Below are positions 57,638-64,000 of a stretch of DNA of 64,000 nucleotides, one piece after another. This stretch comes from an uncultured Saprospiraceae bacterium (GTDB taxonomy: Bacteria; Bacteroidota; Bacteroidia; Chitinophagales; Saprospiraceae). The DNA is taken from NCBI GenBank assembly GCA_937944245.1, contig CALDYY010000009.1, positions 36,749 to 100,748 on the forward strand. Direction: 5' to 3'. The position numbers and the translations under genes are program-made. The notes under the pieces are model-generated. The model was not told where the DNA came from. It saw nothing but the letters and a program-made list of their open reading frames with translations, and ran no database searches. The stretch's first letter is position 1, and the number at the start of each line of letters is the position of its first letter.

Positions 57638-58198
57638 TTACAAAAATTCATCTGTAAAGTGTCCCTTTTCTTTAGGTTTTGAGAATTTTTCTGTATTATA
57701 TTGTTCCGATTTTCCTTTAGGAATAGAAAGGGTAACCCATTTATCATCAGCTAACATTTTGCCAATAAACACGATCTGTCCTACATGATAAGGATAATGA
57801 GCAAGTTGCCTATTAATTGCCTCTGCTACGGTATGGGCTTGATTTCTGATATAAACAATTTTACCTAAGTCTGTAAAAGTGAGTACTTCGAGCGCACTGA
57901 ATAGGCAATTCCATCCTTTGTTCCAAGTGTCAAGTAGCGCTTGTCTTGTCGTGATGTCGTTTTCAAATTCTGCATCTCTGTTGCGCCATGATTTCTCGCC
58001 ATCAGAAGTTAGGAAATTTGTCCATCGGGAGTGCATATTTCCTGAAAGATGCTTTACAATCATGGCAATGCTATTGCTGTTACTGTTGTATTGCCAAAAA
58101 AGTTGCTCATCTGTAAGTTGAGCAAAAGTCCTGTCACCCAACATTTTATAATACTCAAATTGTTTTCGGATACCGTCTAAATAGTTATTGTTTGTCAT
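57638..58198 (-). CDS. DUF1572/DinB-like protein
   Basis: 186 aa; NSIAMIVKHLSGNMHSRWTNFLTSDGEK..AHYPYHVGQIVFIGKML. Confidence 0.82.
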   Translation of the reverse strand: MTNNNYLDGIRKQFEYYKMLGDRTFAQLTDEQLFWQYNSNSNSIAMIVKHLSGNMHSRWTNFLTSDGEKSWRNRDAEFENDITTRQALLDTWNKGWNCLFSALEVLTFTDLGKIVYIRNQAHTVAEAINRQLAHYPYHVGQIVFIGKMLADDKWVTLSIPKGKSEQYNTEKFSKPKEKGHFTDEFL

Positions 58199-58239
58199 AT
58201 AGAAAATTATTTTTTTTGCTTTAAAATATCATAAAAAAT

Positions 58240-58977
58240 CTACGCTAAAGTTAACCAAAAATTGTTAATTCCTTCGCGTGTGGTCACTTGAACTTGCTCC
58301 ATATTGAGTAATTCAAGCAACGCTAGAAAAGTAACAATGGCGTGAATTCGATTTTCCAAATGGTTGAAAAGAGTGGAAAAGTCTGCTTTATTCTGTTTTT
58401 GAATGGTGCTTAAAATATACTCTTGCTGGTCTTTGATGGTATAGTCCCAGCGCATAATGCGATGTACTGTTTTCTTAGCATTATTGTTTTCGTACTGCTT
58501 AAGCAACCTTGAAAAAGTACGCAAAAGTTTAAACAGTGTAATAGATTCTAGTTCAGCATCCACTAAGGCTTTTTCTGCAATTTGCTTTAACTCTTTGCTC
58601 ACATTTCCTCTATCTACACGGCTGGAGCGCACTTCTTCCAGTTGACGCATCTCTTCCAGAACACTCTTATATCGCTTATATTCTACTAAACGACTTACTA
58701 GCTCTTCTCTAGGGTCAATCTCTTTGCCTGTTTCATCTACCTGTTTTCGTGGAAGTAGCATTTTTGCTTTTATGCGACAAAGTGTTGCGGCTACTACAAT
58801 GAACTCACTTGCCAGGTCAATATTCATCATTTCCATACTTCGGATGTACGCTAAAAAATCTTCTGTAATACTGCCAATAGGGATATTATGAATATCCAAT
58901 TCATCTCGCTCAATGAAAAATAGGAGTAAATCAAAAGGTCCTTCAAATTCTGAAATCTTTACCGTGTAAGTGCTCAT
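58240..58977 (-). CDS. scpA: Segregation and condensation protein A
   Basis: 245 aa; FEGPFDLLLFFIERDELDIHNIPIGSITEDFLAYI..ASEFIVVAATLCRIKAKMLLP. Confidence 0.93.
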   Translation of the reverse strand: MSTYTVKISEFEGPFDLLLFFIERDELDIHNIPIGSITEDFLAYIRSMEMMNIDLASEFIVVAATLCRIKAKMLLPRKQVDETGKEIDPREELVSRLVEYKRYKSVLEEMRQLEEVRSSRVDRGNVSKELKQIAEKALVDAELESITLFKLLRTFSRLLKQYENNNAKKTVHRIMRWDYTIKDQQEYILSTIQKQNKADFSTLFNHLENRIHAIVTFLALLELLNMEQVQVTTREGINNFWLTLA

Positions 58978-59412
58978 TTCTATTTATGCTAATACTGGGT
59001 TAGTGTATTCCTCAGTGAAATGTAGCAAATTTCGTGTAAATTTTGTAATGTATTTGCTTGTTTTACAGGGTAGGGGAAATAAATATTATCACATAAATTT
59101 TTGTTTGCAGAATTTTTTAGTTCTATGCTGAATTAGTTAATGCACAAACATTTAAAAAACAGATTTTTATGTCTTTTAAATATTTGTTCAATCAAAATAC
59201 AGTGAAAATTGTTAATAAAGGCTTAATATTTGTTATTGAATTTAGAATATAATATTTAATTTTGTAAATGTTGCGTAAATAGAAAGTAATATAGTTTTCT
59301 AAGATAAACAATCGGGTGATTTCTTTTTTACAGGGCGATCTACTATTTTGGTCGCTTCTGTTTTTTTTATCCAACGTACCTGTAATACAAAAAATGCGTT
59401 TGAAAAGGTGAT

Positions 59413-62400
59413 TTGCATACTTGTATGCCCGCAGTGCTTATGTATTTCAATACTAAATGCCCAGACGCTATATCCTTGCATTTGCCATTGACCTTAGTTT
59501 TGGTAGTGGCATTATCAACTATGCTTAGCGCTCAGTCGGAGCAACTTTCTAATCAAAGACAACGGGTTATCCCCTTCAAAACAGGAACTTTTATCTTGGA
59601 CTCAATGACTATTCTACCTGCTTCATTGAGTGCTTATCTTGTGCTACCTGATAGCACCATTACAAAGAACGAGTTAAAATCGTCGTATTATCTTATTGAT
59701 AACCACAAAATTATTCTTCATGCATTAGATAGTTTGTCCGATATTTATGCTTTTTTATTCCTTAGTTACCGAGTATTGCCCTATAATTTAGGTAAACCCA
59801 GAAGTCATTTTGATACAACATTGGTAAGTAGCTCATTAGATAGCAATATCTTTAAATTCAGTTATAATCCTTTTGCTAAAAAGACAGAGGAACTCATTGA
59901 TTTTGGCACATTGCAACATAGTGGCAGCCTCTCCAGAGGATTGGCTTTTGGAAACAATCAGAATTTGGTACTTGACTCCCGACTTAATTTACAACTTGCT
60001 GGCAATCTGGGAAATGGCATAGAAATTTTAGCCGCCATTACAGATGAAAATATTCCCATTCAGCCAGAAGGCAACACCAGACAACTACAAGAATTTGACC
60101 GCATCTTCATCCAACTCAAGCAGAAGAATAACCAAATTGTGGCTGGTGATTATGAATTGGCACGTCCGCAAAGCTATTTTATGAACTACTTCAAAAAGTT
60201 GCAGGGCGCTACACTAGGCAATAAATTGGAAACCAATAAAGGGGGAACTTGGCAAAATCAGGCTAGCTTTGCTATATCAAGGGGTAAATTTGCTCGCAAC
60301 TTAATAGATGGAATCGAAGGCAATCAAGGACCGTACAAACTTAGAGGGAATGAAGGAGAACGGTTTATTATTGTGCTTTCGGGAACGGAGAAAATTTTTA
60401 TTGATGGCGTACAACTTACTAGAGGCTTTGATGAAGATTATGTTATTGACTATGACCAATCTGAATTGCGCTTTACAAATAAGCAATTAGTAACAAAAGA
60501 CAGCCGAATCATTGCGGAATTTGAATATGCCGACCAGAATTATTTGACCTCTTTGTATGCCTTCAACACCCAATATGCTTATGAAAAGTGGAAGGTGGGT
60601 TTTAATTTTTTTAGTCAGCAAGATGGGCGAAATGCCATAGGGGAAGGTGTTTTGACGGATGAACAAAAAAATATACTTACGCAAGCAGGCGATCAACTCA
60701 ATTTAGCTGTAGTGAGTAGCGTAGATAGCCTACAAGAGTTTAATCCGCTTCGCGTTCAATACGAACAACGAGATACCTTTGTATTGATTAATGAGCAATT
60801 AACAAAATTTTCTATTCTTGTTTACACTATTGACCCTAACGCACGATTGACAGCACGGTTTTCTAATGTTGGTGTCAGTAATGGAAATTATAAACTAAGT
60901 ATCAATCAGGTAGCTGCTAGTGGGCGCGTTTATGAATGGATTGCGCCTGACCCACGCACAGGGCAGCCACGCGGCGAATATGAACCTATTATCCAACTGT
61001 CTATCCCCAAACAGCAGCAACTGATGACGGCTAACGTGGATTACCAGTTACCCAAAACAGGTCAAATTCGAGCGGAAATAGCGTTAAGTAATAATGACCT
61101 CAACCGATTTAGTACATTAGACCGTGATGACAACATGGGAGTAGCTACTTTTGCTGGATATGAGCAAACATTTTCCTCCGAAAAATTGGGTAAACTGCAA
61201 CTTCGTGCTAATCACGAATGGACACAGCGCCATTTTACGCCATTAAATCCCTATCGGAATCCTGAATTTACAAGGGATTGGAGTATTGAGCAGCAAAGTC
61301 AAGCACTAAGCGAACATATCAGTAAAGTCGGCTTTAAGTGGCAGTCCACTCAACTTGGGAATTTGGAGTATGAAATTGGGTATTTTTTGCGAGATACTGT
61401 ATATCAAGGGATTAAACATTTTTCAAGATGGCAGTTGAATCAACATAATTGGCTCATTGACGCTCAAGGTAGTTTTCTTCAAGCCGAATCCTTAAAAGAG
61501 ACGAACGATTTTTTTCGTCCAAGAATTAATGTGCAGAAAACTTTTGAGCGATTGAATGGCTGGAAAGCAAAATTTTATGGCGAACGCGAGAAAAATAATC
61601 GCCAGTTGGCAGATACCGATACATTAAGCACGAATAGTTTTTATTACGACTTGTATCGAATTGCTTTAGCAAGTCCAGAAGAAAAATCGTTACAACATCA
61701 AATTCAATTTAGTCAACGCTATGATTATCAGCCTATTCAAGAAAATTATGTTCCTTTTTCATTGGCTAGTGAATGGAATTTTAATGGCACTTGGGATAAA
61801 CAACGCCTTTCGCAACTGCAATGGAATTTAACTTACCGCAATTTGGACGTTAGCAGCACCAATACTATGCTACAACCTCAATCCACTTATCTTGGGCGCA
61901 TCAACCACTCACTTCAACTCAACAAAGGCGTTGTGCGTGCGACAACTATTTACGAAATTGGTTCTGGGCAAGAGCCTCGCATAGAATACAACTATTTGCA
62001 GGTGCAAAAAGGGGCAGGAGTTTACGAATGGATAGATTACAACAATGATGGCGTTCCGCAAATCAATGAATTTGAAGTGGCTAACTTTCAGGATAATGCT
62101 GATTATGTGCGCATTGCGATTTTTACAGACCAATTCATCAAAAGTAATCAGGTGCAGTACAACCAAAACATACAAATTAATCCAAAGATAATTTGGGAGA
62201 AAAAAGAAGATTGGCGAAAATATTTGGCTAAATTTTCCACTCAATCCAATATTCGTATTCAAAGAAGAACTGGTGTTTTGGAGGGGGTTTCCCTTTGGAA
62301 TCCCTTTCAACTCAACATTGCAGATACAGCGTTATTGGCGATAAATGCTTTTGCGAGAAATACACTTTTTTTTCAAAGAGGACATATTAAATGGGAAAGC

Positions 62401-62982
62401 CAAATTGGGCATCAAAACAACCAACAGCAAAAAATATTAACGGCTGGATTTGAGCGAAATCAAGCCACAGAAATTTTCTTCAGAAGCCGTTGGAACATCG
62501 CTACACAATGGAGTACACAAGTGCAACTTACTCAAAGTGAGCGCATTAGTCAAACAGAATTTTTCAATAATCGCAATTATGCCATTCGTCAATTTAATGT
62601 AGAGCCACAACTCACTTGGCTTCCTTCGGCTACTTTTCGAGCGGTGGTAGCATTTCAATTTCGACAAAGCCAAAATGAATCAGGTGATGAAAGTCTTAAT
62701 ACACAGAATATTACCTTAGAAACAACCTACAATCAAAGCGCAGCTACTGCACTACAAATGCGCTTTTCTTATGCCAAAGCTGATTTTGAGGGCAACGTGC
62801 GTACCCCCGCAGCTTTTGCGATGCTTAATGGTCTGCGTAGTGGACAAAATTATCTTTGGAACATTACCCTAGATAGGCAGTTAGGTAGAAATTTACGGCT
62901 TAATTTTAGCTACGAAGGTAGAAAAACTGGAGACTTAAAAATGGTGCATATTGGCCGGGCGCAGGTGAATGCTATTTTTTAA
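59413..62982 (+). CDS. Large secreted/outer-membrane beta-barrel-like protein, function unknown
   Basis: 1189 aa; signal-like N-terminus; IFIDGVQLTRGFDEDYVIDYDQSELRFTNKQLVTKDSRIIAEFEYADQNY; C-term alternating beta strands ending in F. Confidence 0.65.
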   Translation: MHTCMPAVLMYFNTKCPDAISLHLPLTLVLVVALSTMLSAQSEQLSNQRQRVIPFKTGTFILDSMTILPASLSAYLVLPDSTITKNELKSSYYLIDNHKIILHALDSLSDIYAFLFLSYRVLPYNLGKPRSHFDTTLVSSSLDSNIFKFSYNPFAKKTEELIDFGTLQHSGSLSRGLAFGNNQNLVLDSRLNLQLAGNLGNGIEILAAITDENIPIQPEGNTRQLQEFDRIFIQLKQKNNQIVAGDYELARPQSYFMNYFKKLQGATLGNKLETNKGGTWQNQASFAISRGKFARNLIDGIEGNQGPYKLRGNEGERFIIVLSGTEKIFIDGVQLTRGFDEDYVIDYDQSELRFTNKQLVTKDSRIIAEFEYADQNYLTSLYAFNTQYAYEKWKVGFNFFSQQDGRNAIGEGVLTDEQKNILTQAGDQLNLAVVSSVDSLQEFNPLRVQYEQRDTFVLINEQLTKFSILVYTIDPNARLTARFSNVGVSNGNYKLSINQVAASGRVYEWIAPDPRTGQPRGEYEPIIQLSIPKQQQLMTANVDYQLPKTGQIRAEIALSNNDLNRFSTLDRDDNMGVATFAGYEQTFSSEKLGKLQLRANHEWTQRHFTPLNPYRNPEFTRDWSIEQQSQALSEHISKVGFKWQSTQLGNLEYEIGYFLRDTVYQGIKHFSRWQLNQHNWLIDAQGSFLQAESLKETNDFFRPRINVQKTFERLNGWKAKFYGEREKNNRQLADTDTLSTNSFYYDLYRIALASPEEKSLQHQIQFSQRYDYQPIQENYVPFSLASEWNFNGTWDKQRLSQLQWNLTYRNLDVSSTNTMLQPQSTYLGRINHSLQLNKGVVRATTIYEIGSGQEPRIEYNYLQVQKGAGVYEWIDYNNDGVPQINEFEVANFQDNADYVRIAIFTDQFIKSNQVQYNQNIQINPKIIWEKKEDWRKYLAKFSTQSNIRIQRRTGVLEGVSLWNPFQLNIADTALLAINAFARNTLFFQRGHIKWESQIGHQNNQQQKILTAGFERNQATEIFFRSRWNIATQWSTQVQLTQSERISQTEFFNNRNYAIRQFNVEPQLTWLPSATFRAVVAFQFRQSQNESGDESLNTQNITLETTYNQSAATALQMRFSYAKADFEGNVRTPAAFAMLNGLRSGQNYLWNITLDRQLGRNLRLNFSYEGRKTGDLKMVHIGRAQVNAIF

Positions 62983-63080
62983 AAATACTCGTTCTTGGCT
63001 TCAAATGCCCAACTTTTGATAATAAAATTCCAAACATTCATTAACTTGCTCAATCATTATTAAACAAAACGATTCAAACA

Positions 63081-63746
63081 ATGAAAACCACTTTTACTAT
63101 TGTGCTTACCTTGTTGCTGCACACCATTCTTTCAGCGCAACGATTGCCACTACTTTTTTCGACGGACGCTAATGGCATTTCGCTTAATCAATTTGAATGT
63201 ACAGATGTGAATGCTTGGCGCGTCAATGAGGACAAAACCCTAGAGCTTTTCGGCGCAAGTCAATATCAGCCAAGAGTGCGTTCGCCACTTAATATTGCCA
63301 TTTTGAAAAATTATCGGGTAGGTGATTTTATCTTGGAAGCTGATTTGAAACAAACGGGCAGAGAATATGGGCATCGCGACATGTGTCTATTTTTCAGCTT
63401 CAAAGATGCTAGTAACTTTTACTATGTTCACATGGCTTCCGAAGCAGACCCCAATGCACACAATATTTTTTTGGTAAATGATGCGCCTAGAAAAAACATC
63501 GCCGAAAAAACCAATTCGGGCGTAAAATGGGGCAGTGAGTGGCATCGCGTGAAAATTGTTCGCACAGTAAAAACGGGATTGATTCAAGTCTTTTTTGATG
63601 ATATGGAAACACCCGTCATGGAAACACACGACCAGCACCACGAAGCAGGCTACATTGGTTTCGGCTCTTTTGACGATACAGGTATGATTCGCAACATCCA
63701 ACTTTACGGTGAGTTCCTCCCTAAAAAAATGGGACTTTTCCATTAA
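63081..63746 (+). CDS. Secreted concanavalin/LamG- or DUF1080-like protein
   Basis: 221 aa; signal peptide; DFILEADLKQTG..FFSFKDASNFYYVHMASEAD..HRVKIVRTVKTGLIQVFFDD..GYIGFGSFDDTG. Confidence 0.65.
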   Translation: MKTTFTIVLTLLLHTILSAQRLPLLFSTDANGISLNQFECTDVNAWRVNEDKTLELFGASQYQPRVRSPLNIAILKNYRVGDFILEADLKQTGREYGHRDMCLFFSFKDASNFYYVHMASEADPNAHNIFLVNDAPRKNIAEKTNSGVKWGSEWHRVKIVRTVKTGLIQVFFDDMETPVMETHDQHHEAGYIGFGSFDDTGMIRNIQLYGEFLPKKMGLFH

Positions 63747-63863
63747 GTTGGCTACATCATTAATAAAAGGAAAAGACCAGCCCGTGAATTTATTTTTAGT
63801 ACATTAGGAATAGGAATTTTAAAAAAGGGATAGCCAAGTATTAGGGGAGTTGACGATAAATTA

Positions 63864-64000
63864 GAGCTTGTTTAAAAATTTTCTTTAAGTGAAAATCAAT
63901 AGTTTGTGGTTCTGACAATAGGAAGGCGAGGGAATTTAGCGGGCTAAATGACTAAGCCTTACTGAAGTCAGGTTCATAAAATATTGGTTTTCAGTAATTA
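63864..64000. mobile_element. Second, inverted copy of the MITE-like element, truncated by window end
   Basis: TTA|GAGCTTGTTTAAAAATTTTC...; reverse complement matches 39572-39712 with a few substitutions and one 4-bp indel. Confidence 0.8.

Overview
The window is a 64-kb chromosomal segment of a Bacteroidota (Cytophagia/Saprospiria-like) bacterium. Evidence is TAnnTTTG-type promoters, type IX secretion (T9SS) C-terminal sorting domains, a CcmE/CcmF pair and a DUF3078 protein. Most of it is housekeeping or metabolic genes: hemF end, plsC, gatC, mgsA, lspA, nadE, ccmE/ccmF, leuB, glyA, mtnA, scpA, an M1 aminopeptidase and one tRNA-Cys. The most interesting structure is a ~15.2-kb block (about 15482-30592) holding a TPR histidine kinase, a LytTR response regulator, a 3.4-thousand-residue LamG adhesin-like T9SS protein and a second T9SS protein. 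It is flanked by 111-bp direct repeats (15371-15481 and 30593-30703) that match at 109/111 positions by eye. Each copy spans essentially the whole intergenic region between the divergent Nramp and gntP-like genes. This suggests the block was inserted between two formerly adjacent genes and duplicated their shared promoter region. Other notable items: a MITE-like element with terminal inverted repeats and a TTA target duplication (39555-39712), with a second inverted copy running off the window end; a candidate structured small RNA, possibly 6S-like (about 42949-43083); a 31-aa tandem-repeat protein; a probable glucosaminidase pseudo-enzyme; and an inverted repeat bracketing a promoter. No CRISPR array, intact transposase, integrase or phage module was recognised. 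All family assignments are from reading the translated sequence, with no database search.
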